From Triops longicaudatus (Eukaryota > Arthropoda > Branchiopoda > Notostraca > Triopsidae), in assembly GCA_022885665.1 (NCBI GenBank), contig JAGQDJ010000608.1, positions 1 through 64,000 on the forward strand: a stretch of 64,000 nucleotides of DNA, written 5' to 3'. Positions 1 to 12,305 of the stretch are shown here, one piece after another. Every line of letters begins with the position of its first letter. Positions within the stretch are counted from its first letter, which is position 1. The notes below the pieces were generated by a model. The model was not told the origin of the DNA. It did not search any database and saw nothing but the letters and a program-made list of their open reading frames with translations. Both the position numbers and the translations under genes were made by a program.

Positions 1-1534
1 GGAGGCCATGGGCACGAAGCAGCAGAATCGCACAGTGACAGCAGTGGCTACTACAATGAAGACGGACATAAGGTATCACACAGCTTTTATATGGGCTTTT
101 ATAACATGTAGAAAAATCTCAGGGAAGTAAAAAAGGCGACCACGCAAAATCGCACCATGGAGATCACTACGCCAAGGGAGGCAAAAGCTACAAAGGTAAT
201 TTCGAGCAAGAAATCAATTTAATATTTTTCGAAATTGCCTCCTAATATTTCGAAATTGAAATATTAGGAGGCGATTACAAGGAGAACCACTGGGGTCATA
301 ACGACAAGGGGGAGAAGGGTCAGAAGGGACACGAAAAGGGTGACAAGGGGCATCACAACAAAGGTCACAGCACGAAGGTAATTCCCATCTCAGACTCATT
401 CATGGCACTTGTGAAAGTAAACGACTTCGACAGGGCCACAAAGATGTTTACCACAAAGAAGAGTATAAAAAGGACGAAGCATTCCACGACGATGGAAGTG
501 ACTCCAATCACTACAAGAGCTATGATGAGTACCATGCTTTCCACGATTCCGATAAAGGAAATAAGTACTACGGGGACAGTTACAAAGTGAGTTGCATCCT
601 ATAAACAATCGTTCGTTAATTTAAATTAATCGTGCCTTGTTTTCCCAGGGTGGAAAAGATCATGATTCGCACTCGAAGAAAGGTTATGATGATAAGGGTA
701 ATTATCATGACACTTACGGAGACTACAAGAGCAGCTTCGGAAAAAAAGGTGCGAATTTAAAATTCTTTTGTCGTTAGTGGGTTTTAATGCGAAATTGTCG
801 CTTAGGTTCCCATGGCCAGAAAAGCTCCAGTTCTAAGGCAAGCGGATCTGATGGTGGATACGGAGGTGGGCATGCTGGTGGTGGCGGCTATGGTTTTGGC
901 GGGTAAGACTTGTAGTAAACAAACCGTGTAAGCAATCAAAACTGAACTATTCACTTTAGACATGATGGGGGTTATGGTGGCGGACATGGTGGTTTCGGGG
1001 GCGGACATGGTGGACATGAAGGTGGTCACGGTGGTTATGGCGGTGGACATGGAGGCGGTCACGGCGGCTATGGTGGTGGATATGGAGACGCCGGGTAAAC
1101 TAACATTTTATTTGTGAGAAATTATGCGTTTACCGCTTCTGGATAAACGCTAAGGAGGATTTGGTGGTCACTTTTGTGGAATCAAGGATAATCTTATGGT
1201 TTATAGTATTTAGGAACTTAAGTTTGGAACATTGTTTGAAGATTTGATCTGAATTTTATTTTTATTTTCTAATCTCCGCTTTACTATAACTCAAAATTTA
1301 GCCATGGCTGGGACGGTTTTGACCATGGTCATGGTGGCGAGTAAGTCATACTTTTCTGAAGTAGAGTTCAGTTCTTTAATAGAGGCCTCTACTTATCTTT
1401 CTTTTAGTTTTGGCGGCGACTATGGTGGCCATGGAAGCTACAGTCACCAAACGGAAACAATCGTGATGCAGCCTTATGCCCACACTTACACTTACCCGGT
1501 ATCCGTTGACCAACTTGTGCGTTCTCATTACTGA
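1..1534 (+). CDS. His/Gly/Lys-rich secreted (cuticle-like) protein, 5' truncated
   Basis: The gene enters from the left edge, so its start is missing. Nine exons join in phase: 1-72, 123-195, 268-377, 434-586, 649-748, 806-902, 960-1094, 1302-1340 and 1408-1534 (stop TGA). The visible 301 residues fall into three parts. The first is rich in Lys, His, Asp and Gly with short repeats such as KGDKGHHNKGH. The middle is a Gly-His-Tyr stretch of repeated GGHGGYGG-type units. The last is a non-repetitive tail rich in Tyr and Thr ending in RSHY. There is no cysteine and no enzyme motif. Such composition is typical of secreted arthropod cuticular or histidine-rich structural proteins, but that role is inferred from composition only. 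The missing first exon should carry a signal peptide. The gene is convergent with the transporter that ends at 1884. Confidence 0.82.
237..272. repeat. Perfect 14-bp inverted repeat over a 3' splice site
   Basis: Arms at 237-250 (GCCTCCTAATATTT) and 259-272 (AAATATTAGGAGGC) are exact reverse complements separated by 8 bases. The intron's terminal TAG (265-267) and the first bases of exon 3 (from 268) lie inside the right arm, so folding of the pre-mRNA would bury the acceptor. A shorter direct repeat, TTTCGAAATTG, overlaps the left arm and the loop. Confidence 0.85.
1095..1301 (+). other. Intron with exon-like Gly-rich remnant
   Basis: This intron is longer than its neighbours. Near 1153-1180 it contains a stretch that reads Gly-Phe-Gly-Gly-His, like the flanking exons. 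No frame-preserving use of it was found, so the splice from 1094 to 1302 was preferred. It may be a decayed or alternative exon. Confidence 0.35.
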
Positions 1535-1883
1535 ACCTTTCAGCAAGCCGGTTTTGCTGACTGTTCTATTTGTATTCTTTCTGTACTCTACTAGCATTAC
1601 ATCCGGATGGCTGCAGAAAATAGCAATACACTACTCTTAACAATACGTTCCCCCGTTCGTATAGACGTTCATTGGCAGCTTTGCTTTCATCTTTGGTGTT
1701 CTAAGGTTAAAAGACAGTCTAATGTGAAATTTATACGAGTCAGATCTATTAAACGTGCACAACACAACGGTGAAATTGTAGGGAGGGTGTGTATAGTGAT
1801 CACAGGAAAGTTGTCACCGGTTAGTCGTCTACAAACAGGTGAAGTTCACAAAATAAATTAGGCTAGGAACTCGCATATAAGCT
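1535..1883 (+). other. 3' UTR of the cuticle-like gene, with AATAAA
   Basis: No coding signal is visible in this stretch. An AATAAA hexamer at 1852-1857 lies about 320 bases after the stop codon and just before the end of the convergent transporter gene, so it is a reasonable poly(A) signal for the plus-strand gene. Confidence 0.5.
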
Positions 1884-4800
1884 TTATGTCGTTGATTCGG
1901 CCAGTCTTTCTGTGTTATCCGCAACAAGCGGCGCTAACGCGACCTTCGTAAAAGCGAAGTTGGTTTCTCTATGAACTCCAATCATATTAAACTGAACTTC
2001 GGACTGTGTTTCCTTCAAACAGTATTTGATGGCACGATGACAACAAGGACACTCAATTATCTTCGATCTACTCGAAGAAATCACTCTCTAAAATTAGTAA
2101 AAAAAAATAGATCCAAAAATTTGTGTTCATCAACGAAAGTACCTCCCAGAATGATCCTTTGGCTTTCCTAAGTGTGTACACGGCGTTGATTGGAATCGGG
2201 GATAATATAATGCCCACCAAAGCCCACCCCATTGTCAAAGCCCAATGAGGATATTCGTATTTGATCGGTAGCTTACGATAATATGGAGCCTCAGTATTAA
2301 ACAAGCTAAATCCCAATATGCACTACAAAAATTCCGTTGAAATTTCGGTATAACACAACAACGTAATATGCGTTGAAAATTTACCGACAATGCTACAGGA
2401 AGAAGGAAACTCCAGCAAAACCTGAAATAGATAGAAACGGAATGATCCGTCATTTCACGAATATTTCGGTTGATACGGTTGGCTCCATAGATCACACCCA
2501 TGGTGAACACCTCGACTATAACAATGAGCAACAATGCAATAGTGGCTACGTAGGTATCAACCCACTGCAACCAAAATACTCCATTCTGTTCCACAACAAA
2601 ACATAACAATTAAAAGTTATCAATCGACGGAATTTATTGTAAAAATCATGTCTGTCAATTACTTTCGTGACGTATGGTATGGCTCCAGCTAAACTACATA
2701 GGCACACCGCGATGACTACCAATTCCTTTCCTGAACGTCGAAGGAACGCTCTGGGAACTATCTCGTTAAGAGTAGAAATCACAACTTCCATTGTTGCGAG
2801 CTGTAGGATTTATTTTTAATATTAATATTTAATTCACAATACTTTTCGTAGTAAAATCTCACTACACATTTTCAGAAATTAATCGACAATATGTAACATT
2901 TTTGACAAGATCTTTACCTGCGTATCAATGCCGACGCAGAAAATCATAATAAAAAACAAAGCTGCCCACAATTGCGGGAAAGGCATTGCCGCGACAATCT
3001 GGGGAAACACAATGAAAACCCACCCCGGGCCATCGCTCACTGCTGCGGGCAAAGGAATATTTTGCATAACGGCAATGTGACCCAACGTGGCGAAACCTAT
3101 GATTCCGGTAACCAGGCTAACCGTCGCGGCTAGCAAGGTCAGGATTACTGCGTTTTTCACAATAGCGCCGTGAAATCGTGTGTAGCTCGCAAAAGTGGTG
3201 AGAAAACCGTAGCCGATTCCCAATGAGTTAAAACTCTGCGAGGCTGCCTGGAGCCATACCTAGATTTGCGACAGAGGCCACTAAATTACGTCATAGTGAC
3301 AAAAAGTATGCATATTAACAGAAATTAATAAGAAATACACCAAACTACTGAAAACCTCAAAAAGGTTTGGAGAAGGGCAAACAGTGCTTGCCTGTTTGTA
3401 TCTGGGATGTTTTGTATAAGTTTTACTCGTTTACAGTTATTACGTACTTTTGTGGTAAGAAGTAAGCTCCAATCCGGTCGAAAAAAGTAACGTAAACCGT
3501 CATCAGCTCCTTCTAATGTAAGCGCTCTGGCTAAGAAAGCAACTAGTAATAAAAACGGAAATGTCGCAGTGATGTAAATGGCTTTCCCGCACCACCGAAC
3601 GCTTCTCCATAACGCGAGATAGAGAACCACCCATGCTACGGCTAAACAGCCCAGTAATTCCCATTTTATGGAGTCCAATGAGTCAGTGTTCCCAGACCAA
3701 TCCAAAACCCGCAAACTGTAACGTAAAATATTAATAAAATTAAATCAAGTCACATTTACGTGTGCACTTCTAAGAATTTTGATTGAAAAACTACGTTCTG
3801 TAGAAGTATTTGATTGTCTAATAAGATTTGACATAGTTACACAACAAACACACTCGGAAACCAAAATACGATTAAAAAGTCTCCGAAATTACTTAACACG
3901 AAGAAAAACTTTCTGATACGATTGTTATGGAAGATTTGCTACGAGGCTTAAAATTTACGAGAATGTGTGACAAAGCGTGAAAGTAGTAAAACCGTATAAT
4001 TACTCAAAAAATTGTTGGGTGGGTGTCAGATGCGACACGTTCCAAGATTCTGCTTGGTTGACATTAAAGTTGGCATACAAAAACGTTGAATTCTTTCCCA
4101 TTCCATCGTTAGCATCATCATCCAAAGCCTGGAGTTTGGCAACCGAGTAGGACGTTACTAGATCTTGGCACATGTTGGTATTCCACGTATTGTTGCAAGT
4201 TGTCCAAGGTAAAACAGCACTAAAGGACGAGCCCAAAAAATAAACAGCCCAAGTCATTGCAACACTGTAATAAGACGAGAGGATAAAACATAACAGCGCC
4301 ATGGCATATCCCGTTCCTAAGAACACAAAAAGTTGTAGTTACCGATACCATGGAACCATTAAATTACCTGCTAATAGTGGGCACGCTTTGCGGAAAGCTT
4401 GTAACGGCCCATAACGCATATACTGGCCTAACGCAAGTTCCAGTACAACTAACGGAAGACCCGAAACCCAAACCATTATGGTGTAAGGTACCAAGAACGC
4501 TCCTAACCAACAAGTCCAGCTCAGTTTTGTGTTTTTTGACTTATACAAAATTTTCTTTGCTTATATTATGAAAATACCTCCTCCACTACGGTAAGCCACG
4601 TAGGGGAACCTCCATAAATTGCCCAAACCTGTAGCCAAACCAATACAAGCTAAAAGAAAATCCAGGCGATTCGGCCACCGTCTTTCGGTATTGTACTCCT
4701 CATCGTCGGAACTCGAACCTTCAGAGATGTCCGTTGCACTACCATCCAGCTTACCACTGTCAACAATGTGAATTAATTGCGAATTTTATAACTGACGAAC

Positions 4801-6861
4801 TATTGACTCTTGCGTTTCCAACCAACATACATCATTGAAGTTTCCCGTTTGGCATCATTTGTACATTTAACATGACACATTTGACATCGTTTGACACGCG
4901 TGTAACATCAATCGAATTTCATGTGTGTCTAAAATTCATGTATGTCTGATGCCCGAAAACCTCACATAATTTTTTTTTACAAAAATATCTCCACAGAAAT
5001 TGCTAGGTAAAATTAAGCATTTGGAGCTGCTGGGGATTTTTTTGTACCTGGTAGGCTTATTTCTGTTTTTACTGTACTGGACATCTAGGCACAAGCCTAC
5101 GGGAGCTAAGTTGTTAAAAAAGCGGAACTTTGCTTTCAAAAAATATATATTTACAAGTAAAAAAAATAAATATTTGACTGTTTTCATGAAATCATTCCGA
5201 AACTTTTCACGCATTTTTCAAGGTTACTTCAGAAGTAAAGGATTGAAGTGCGGCACGGCGGCGAAAGTAAGGTTTAACGCTGCGGACAGTTTTTTTTTCC
5301 GGAAGGCTTTGTTTTACACACTATATGGTTTAACACCTTTACGAAAAACGGTTTAGCCAAATTTATAAATAGACCTTCAAAATTTTACTCATAAATTATG
5401 AACAAGCTAACTACAGTCGAAAATTGGTGGCTTTGTGCCTTCTTTTTCATTTCAAAACCTTTTTTATAATTCAAACAACGCTACAACAAGGCCGAGCGTG
5501 TGTCAGAATCTATTATAAAGGTGGGAATGTCTGACTTGTATCTTCCCACGAAGCAAATGGACTGTAGAAGGTTAGGAAGACTTTACGAAGCGCTGAATTG
5601 ACCCTAATAGGACAGTTTATCACAGTCTAAGTGTCAAGTTTCAAGTCCTCGTTGAAAAACGGTTAACTCTTAAGGATGTTCCTAATATCGACATCCTGGA
5701 CATTTTGCGAACAATTTTAATTTTCTAGCTCTGAAATATCACACACTGAGTTGTCCGAAACTAATAATTATTTTTTTCTCCCGTTTACCTAATAGGAAAA
5801 AAGGAACCGTATGGTTTTCAGGAATCCAATCACGTGACGAAACGTGACTTGGCTCTCTTTGTCTTCTGGTTATAATAAGCTATAAAGATTTTCCTTTCGT
5901 TTCACCCCAGCTTCCTTACCTCTGCGGGGAAAACTTGGGCTGTCTGAATGCCAAACGAGGTAAACAACACACGTACCAGTTTTCGAAATAATATACGTCC
6001 TACAGTATGTAGCGTGAAACAACGAAAGTACTGTACTATTTAAGCAACGTTACTCTTGATTGGGGTAAATGAACAAATGTTGTAGTTTGTTGTTGACTTT
6101 GCAGCGAGAGTGACCGCAAGCTTACTTGAGGTGAATGGGTGACAAAGCCGGATCCGCATTCAATGTCAAGCCGTCACAACCCGTCGTGTGTACACTTCGC
6201 AAGCGAATTTTCTTCCCATCCGAGGACCCTAATCCGATTGAAGCGACGGATCGGACCGTGAGCTGATGCAAAGGGTCTGATTCACTTACACTCCACGGTT
6301 CGTAGTCTCTGGAGAATCATAAAGAGATACAGTAATCAATCGTAAATTAATTTTATCAATCGTCTGACTTTTGATAATGTTATCATTGCTACAAAACGTT
6401 TCTCGGGCATAACCTTCCGAAAAGTTACGAGCTTGTTTTATGTACCTGGTTTCGACATGATGGACACTGTTGCGACCAATCGACCTTGTAGGATCAGCTG
6501 GTGTCGGCGAGTGGAGTAATGAAATAGTATGTTGGTTAACAGAAGGGTTGTCGATATCAGGGGAATCGATAAGGGGAATGGACAGTATTTGACCTAGGCT
6601 GAATTCCTGGTGACGTACATTGTGGGCCAAACCTTCATCTCCCACGTCATTTGATCCAGGAAAAGGGATTCGCATTATTTCAATTCCCGGCGGGTCATGC
6701 GGTAACGAACGGGTAGGAGGATTTCCCCGTGACACATACCCGTTAACAGGTGGGTACGTCGGCGTATTCTTTAGCCCATTCGATTCATCTACGGCACTAA
6801 CTATAAAACGAATGGGTGGCCTACTTTGTTGCACCACAACACTCTCTTCGGTATTCGCCAT
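1884..6861 (-). CDS. SLC6-family sodium-coupled (neurotransmitter-type) transporter
   Basis: Ten exons on the minus strand close in phase to 843 residues: 6861-6290, 4756-4578, 4502-4368, 4316-4004, 3715-3448, 3259-2918, 2800-2663, 2585-2385, 2322-2143 and 2087-1884. The core has the family's 12 membrane segments. Membrane segment 1 carries GLATGLGNLWRFPY (about residues 229-242), which includes the conserved Na+-site Ala and Asn. It is followed by SGGGAFLVPY, an extracellular loop with a Cys pair and N-glycosylation sequons (NNT, NST, NVS), and segment 8 with GIDTQ where most members have LDSQ. It should act in the plasma membrane as a Na+-coupled solute symporter. The substrate cannot be read from the sequence. 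The first exon adds a 190-residue polar cytosolic tail. Its donor (GT|GTAAGT, phase 2) matches the acceptor at 4756, but the join is inferred. The product may be an orphan insect-type member rather than a classical GABA or amine carrier. Confidence 0.92.
4757..6289 (-). other. First intron of the SLC6 gene
   Basis: This is an AT-rich stretch of 1.5 kb without a coding exon that I can support. The open frames at 4936-5356 lack codon or domain character. It lies between the tail exon and the transmembrane core and could hold regulatory sites or an alternative promoter. Confidence 0.6.
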
Positions 6862-8567
6862 AGTTTTTACTTTTGGATATGAAATGACACGCACGTTGAA
6901 TGCTAACACATTCTCTATCTATTGTTCCCCTAAGGCCGCAGCAGGGACGTAAACCACCGTGGTCGTCGGATTACACTTACAGACTACGTCCCCTTTCTAG
7001 ATCGCTTGCCTGTTGCTCAAGCTCTGAAAATGAATGGCACTACACGCTTCCTTCGCCAAACTTTGACTGCGAGACTTCTTACGAGGAAATGGAAAGCCAA
7101 GCCAAACCGCCTTTGTAATGTCGTGTCAGAAGGGGCTGTGTCTTCGTTGTTCTTTCCTTGCCTTCCTCGCTTTTTATCTCGATTACATGACGATGCTTAT
7201 CTCGGATTTCTTAGACCCAGTCTCCTGTTATAGGAAAGTCCCCCCTCTTTCCCTTTTTTCACACTTGAAATGAAAGTAAAACATCAAATTTCAGCTCGTT
7301 TTCTCCCCATAATTCACAGTTCTGAAATAAGCCTTCGGTGTTGACTGCTGTAATTATTCGTTAAAGGAAATTCTTACATATTGCTGACGAACGAAAAAAT
7401 GAAATAGTCTTGTAAAAAAATAGTTTCTATTTAATAGATTCAATAGCGGTGATTATTAAACGTAGTAAAAAATATAAATTACTGCAAATAATGCAGTTGG
7501 TCGCTTAACCTTGATTTTACGTTACGATCAGCAATAGAAATGTATTAATTGCCTGTCAACAGGCAACGCCTACTGTGGTTAGCTACTTAGAGGAGTGTAT
7601 TGAGGAAATACACTTATTGTAAACTCCTTAGCTTGCATTCTTCCAGCAAATAGTGTTTTGGGAATTTTACCTACAAGTATTTAACCTTACTTTTGCTACA
7701 AGCGATAGAGTTAATCGAGGACGACTAATACGGACGTAACGAGACAAGGTCAAAAAAGATAGAAAGTGTTAATAGGTGTTCAGAAATTGACTGATCCTTA
7801 AATAACTGGCAATCTCTGAGCGAAGTTTCAAAGAATGATCCGTAACGTTTTTTGCGGCTAAAGGAGAAAGAACTCGTGCAATTTTTATTTACTATATTAT
7901 GATGTTTCATATTAATTGAGAATTATTAAAGCCAAAAATAGTCTACTCCAACAAAGTTTTGCTCTTTATGCGAAAATAATGCTTACCGTGTTTTTAAGGC
8001 TTCATATTTGATCCGATTAAGGGTATTTTGTTGTAATACACTAACAAAACTGTCAACGTCCACTACATTCGATATCTGTCGATTAAAAAGTTGACAATAC
8101 TTTCAAAAAGAGAGTAAGAAAATATTAAATAAAAAATAAAATGTCGGGCTAAAATAGAGTAACAAACGGAGAATTGCCCTAGGCAATCAATAATTTAAAA
8201 AAAAAAAACGATTTAACAGCTGCGACATGACTTTTACATGCCTTTCTTGAGATAATTTGGCACTTGAGACCTCTTGGGTTATTTACTTTACCCTTAATGC
8301 GTCCTTTTTTCTGGGGACCTGTATAAGAAATTTGCATAACTTGTTTGTTAAAGGCAAAGGAGGGCTATCTCACCGCAAAATAAAAACCGCCCGGGGAAGT
8401 TTTTAGGTGCAGAGGAAGGGAGAGATGTTTTTGAATGTTTTGCTATGGGAAACAATGAACCCAAGCCAGTCGTTTTCCTACCCGCGTTACTGACAAGTTG
8501 TGCGACTGCAAAGATTGTATTTTGTGGTGGCTAGCGTAAAGAGAGTATAGCGCCCTTAAACCCCCAA
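6862..8567. other. Shared upstream region of SLC6 (-) and ASL (+)
   Basis: Two divergent genes start at its edges, so both promoters should lie here. I see no recognisable gene. The part from 7360 to 8230 is strongly AT-rich. No TATA box could be assigned with confidence. Confidence 0.5.
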
Positions 8568-10560
8568 ATGGCGGGTAACAAGTTATGGGGAGGACGCTTT
8601 CAGGGGGGCACTGACCCAACCATGGAAAAGTTCAACAATTCGATCCGTTACGATAAGCGCCTTTGGCAAGTCGACATTCAGGTAAAGTTACTTTCGCTTT
8701 CAAAAGTCAATCAAGACAGTGAACTAGACCAGCAAAAGGGCGTTCATTGCGTTGTTCACTCTTTTCATAGGGAAGTCAAGCCTACGCACGTGAGTTAGTC
8801 CCTACAGGTATTTTGACCCGAGAAGAATGTAACGCTATATGCTCAGGATTGGATCAAGTATCAAAAACTAGTTACAATAATACTTAACTTGAAGAAGTAA
8901 GAAATATGTTTTCACTTAAAAAAAAGGTTGCCCAGGAGTGGGAGGAAGGGCGGTTTCTCATCAAGAATGACGACGAAGACATTCACACCGCAAACGAACG
9001 CAGGCTAAAAGTGAGCTAAATAATACCCGCAAGCCAGTTCATAAAAAGAAAAATGATCCTAGGAGCTAATTGGTAGCGCCATAGGAGGGAAATTACACAC
9101 CGGTCGCAGTCGTAACGATCAAGTTGCCACTGATTTAAGACTATGGACCCAGGAAGAGATGCGTCAAATCAAAGCGCTCCTTCGAGGCCTAATACAGGTT
9201 AATTAGCTACTTTTCATAGTCTTATGCTATAGGTTTTATTTTCTGGTATGTTAGGTTTTGATTGAACGTGCCGAAAACGAAATTGACGTCTTACTACCTG
9301 GTTACACCCATTTACAGCGCGCCCAGCCCATTCGTTGGAGCCATTATTTGTTAAGGCAAATATTTATTTTCGATTATCTAAGACAACGCACTTATTTACG
9401 TTGATTTTGTAGTTATGCCTGGTCATTCCAAAACGATTTGGAGCGATTAAGCCAAATCATGACCCGAGTGTCGGTGATGCCCTTAGGCAGCGGAGCTTTG
9501 GCAGGAAACCCCTTTCCAATTAACCGCCAAGAGCTAGCAAAAGATTTGGGTTTTCAGCACACCAGTCCTAACAGTTTATGGGGAGTAGGTGATCGGGATT
9601 TTGTTGGTAAAAAGTTCAAATTAAGACATTGACGATAATTTGGCCACTCTAATTGTGTTGCAATTCGTAGCGGAAGTGCTGTTCTGGTGCTCCTTAACGG
9701 CGATTCATTTAAGTCGTTTAGCGGAAGACTTAATTCTTTATTCTTCACCGGAATTCGGTTACGTTAAGTTGGCGGATATGTACTCAACAGGAAGTAGTTT
9801 GATGCCACAAAAACGGAACCCAGATAGCCTGGAATTACTGAGGGGAAAATCAGGACGCTGCGTTGGTCATGTGAGTCGAAAACAAATTTATTAGAGGGTC
9901 TTACTTAAGTTGTATGATTTGGATTTGCAGTTAACTGGATGGTTAGTCGTACTGAAAGGGTTACCGTCCACTTACAATAAGGATTTGCAAGAAGATAAAG
10001 AGCCTTTGTTCGATGCATTAGATACTATGCGAGGATGCTTAGAAATTGGGCATGGGACAATTAGCACCTTGCAGGTACGTTTTGTGGTACAGATAGAAGG
10101 TGCGCTGTGCTAAATATTTGCATCGATAGGTGAATGAAACTGCATGTCGTAAGGCCTTGAGTCCGGATATGCTGGCTACGGACTTGGCTTATTACTTAGT
10201 TCGTAAAAAGGTGAAAGGAAACTTTAAAAATATAATGGCTCTATGGAAATTTGTTATGGGATAAATAGGTTGCATTTCGGGATGCTCACGAACTAGCGGG
10301 CAAATGCGTATCGTTGGCAGAAGCGAAGAAAGTTCCGCTTTCATCCTTATCAACTGCAGAGTTGCAGTCAGTTAGGTAAAAGTCTCTTCAAATTTTCCGT
10401 TCACTCATTGAGATGTTATAGTCCGCTGTTTGAAGAATCTGTACACTCAATGTGGGATTTTGAAAATAGCGTAGAACAGTACAAAGCAATTGGGGGTACC
10501 AGCATGGAGTCGGTACAACTTCAAATCAAGATGCTGAAAGAACGCATCCACCTCGACTAA
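8568..10560 (+). CDS. ASL: Argininosuccinate lyase
   Basis: Cleaves argininosuccinate to arginine and fumarate in the cytosol, working as a homotetramer. Eleven exons join in phase: 8568-8681, 8771-8857, 8927-9010, 9063-9197, 9255-9355, 9413-9606, 9671-9870, 9931-10074, 10130-10210, 10269-10375 and 10422-10560, giving 461 residues (human about 464). Diagnostic features are the start LWGGRFQGG, the substrate-binding HTGRSRNDQVATD (about 107-119), GYTHLQRAQP with the active-site His near 159, and the superfamily signature GSSLMPQKRNPD (about 279-290) with its catalytic loop serines. All key residues are intact. Intron 5 begins with GC rather than GT (AG|GCAAAT), the only such intron among these genes. 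The gene is divergent from SLC6 and is followed 238 bases later by TIMM22 on the same strand. Confidence 0.98.
9356..9412 (+). other. GC-AG intron in ASL
   Basis: The exon must end at 9355 (phase 2, AG) to give the Ser-Tyr-Ala-Trp continuation found in ASL proteins. The intron therefore starts GCAAAT and ends TTTTGTAG. No GT donor in the vicinity preserves the reading frame and the conserved sequence. Confidence 0.85.
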
Positions 10561-10797
10561 TTTAATTATTTCCCACGCCGCAATTTTTAACTTAAAAAAA
10601 TAACTTAAATCTTCTTTCTGTTGCTCTGTTTTCGTTGTTAAAAGCTTACACTTTGTTATAAATCGACAGCGAACCGCTTGTTAAGATATTTAATTTAAAA
10701 CTGCGCGCGTGATTTCTTTCGCATGCATTGCGGGTGCTACCATCTATGTAGGCGGTGCCAAACATTCTATCAATAAATACACGCTTTTCAGTCAAAG

Positions 10798-11472
10798 ATG
10801 GAATCTAATAGTAGTAATTCAAATACTACAGATTTCCTAGCGAAACATTTCGTCGGAAATGTCTACCGATACAGAGAAAATATAGTAATTCCTCGGACTG
10901 TAGGTCCTGTACAAATTAAAACGGACGACGAGAAAAGAGTTGAAGCCTTTTTTGAAAGTTGTGTATTTAAATCATCATTATCTTGCGTCCTAGGTAAATT
11001 TCGATTATACCTTCATGTGTAACTTGCTGTACTTACCAAATCTTGAATAGGCTATGGCTTGGGAGGAGCTATTGGTCTTTTTTCTGCTAGTGTTAATCCG
11101 AATATTACGGGCGTTGATGCAAAACAGCAAACAGCTCGTGAAGTATTCCGTGATCTCAAAATGTCTACATTAAGTTACGCCAAAAACTTTGCCGTCATTG
11201 GACTTGTGTTCTCAGCAGTGGAGTGTACCATTGAATCGGTAATAGCATAGCTTCAGTTCTCTTTTCATAGACAAATTTTGGTTATTCATTTAATAATAAG
11301 TTCGTATCCGTTTTTGCAGTATCGCGGAAAAACTGATTGGAAAAATGGGACGTACGCTGGTGGAATAACGGGAGGCTTAATTGGTTTAAGGGCTGGCGTA
11401 AAGGCTGGAATATTTGGCGCTGCCGGCTTTGCCCTTTTCTCGACAGTCATCGATTATTACTTGCGCCACTAA
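10798..11472 (+). CDS. TIMM22: Mitochondrial inner membrane translocase subunit Tim22
   Basis: Core channel subunit of the TIM22 complex, which inserts multispanning carrier proteins into the mitochondrial inner membrane. Three exons (10798-10993, 11051-11238, 11320-11472) give 178 residues, against about 194 in human. The Tim17/22/23 family pattern is clear: Gly-rich helices (GYGLGGAIG; GGITGGLIGLRAGVKAG) with small-residue packing motifs, the SYAKNFAVIG segment, and the ending IDYYLRH. Cys55 (ESC) and Cys124 (VECTIES) sit where human TIMM22 has its structural disulfide. There is no cleavable presequence, as expected. The ATG at 10798 is the first in frame. The gene lies between ASL and PHF12 on the same strand. 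Confidence 0.96.
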
Positions 11473-12305
11473 TTTGTTCCCATGTCTAGCCGATTTAATA
11501 CAGTTTAATTATATTGATTTTGTTAAGCGATGTCATTCTTATTACAATGAATCCTCACTCACATCTTTTATGACACTTTCTGTTTTATTAGGAAGCTTTT
11601 TATTTAAAGTTGGATTGGCAGCGATTTCTGTTTTAGCGCAGTTTAATTTGTACGCTAAGATCCTTAAGACTATTGGGTTCGGCGTTCCTTGACAGTTTTG
11701 CAGAAAACTTGTGGCAGCAGACAGAAAATGGTAACCAGTATAGCATACAAACACGTGCCATCCACATGCGTAATGTGAAGGACAACGTTATAACCGCATG
11801 CAAAATTTAAAAGGTGGTAGGCATGAACTTAATTTGCATACAGTTCATATTTATGTTTCATGTTCTTGTATATTTTCTTTCATTTGGGTCTCTTTATTTC
11901 CTTAACTTATTTCCGGATTCTTTTGCTTTCTTTTCAATTGACTCCTAAAATTTGATAAAAGATATTTCCATTTTTTATTAATCGCTATCTGAACGAAAGC
12001 CACAGAATAAATGTCCTTGCTAGGTCTCGTCTTTCGCGTGCCACCTCTATTGGAGGTTGAACCATAGATTTTACTACATTGTAACGCACTTGCGTTTCCA
12101 TTCACGCGGGTTTTTAAAATTCAGGCTGTATTCGACACCATCTAGTGGTCAAGAATATTGTTTTCCTATAGGGTAAATGTGGTACTAATTCGATGTTCCA
12201 GATTTACAGACGCTGTGAGCGGATTGAAAATAAAAGCGCCTAATCGTTGTTTGGATCCATCGGACATAAATTAACTAGCGTAAAACTGTCCTACACCCTA
12301 GAAAT
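11473..12305. other. Intergenic region TIMM22-PHF12
   Basis: Contains the TIMM22 3' UTR and the PHF12 promoter. A minus-strand open frame at 11902-12105 is unsupported. The stretch also holds a CTCF-like motif (12137-12148). Confidence 0.5.
12137..12148 (-). promoter_or_regulatory. CTCF-like motif upstream of PHF12
   Basis: On the minus strand this reads CCACTAGATGGT and matches 11 of 12 positions of the animal CTCF core CCASYAGRKGGC. It lies 160 bases before the PHF12 start, in the gap between two genes. Function is inferred from the motif alone. Confidence 0.35.

Noticed and set aside
4936..5356. Open frames on both strands in SLC6 intron 1
   Set aside because: Low-complexity Lys/Phe-rich translations of AT-rich DNA.
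7030..7233. 68-codon Arg-rich frame resembling a mitochondrial presequence
   Set aside because: It lies in the SLC6 upstream region, is not followed by a plausible mature protein or splice donor, and can arise by chance.
11902..12105. Minus-strand 67-codon frame divergent from PHF12
   Set aside because: Not recognised, Lys-rich at the end as expected of AT-rich DNA, with no further support.
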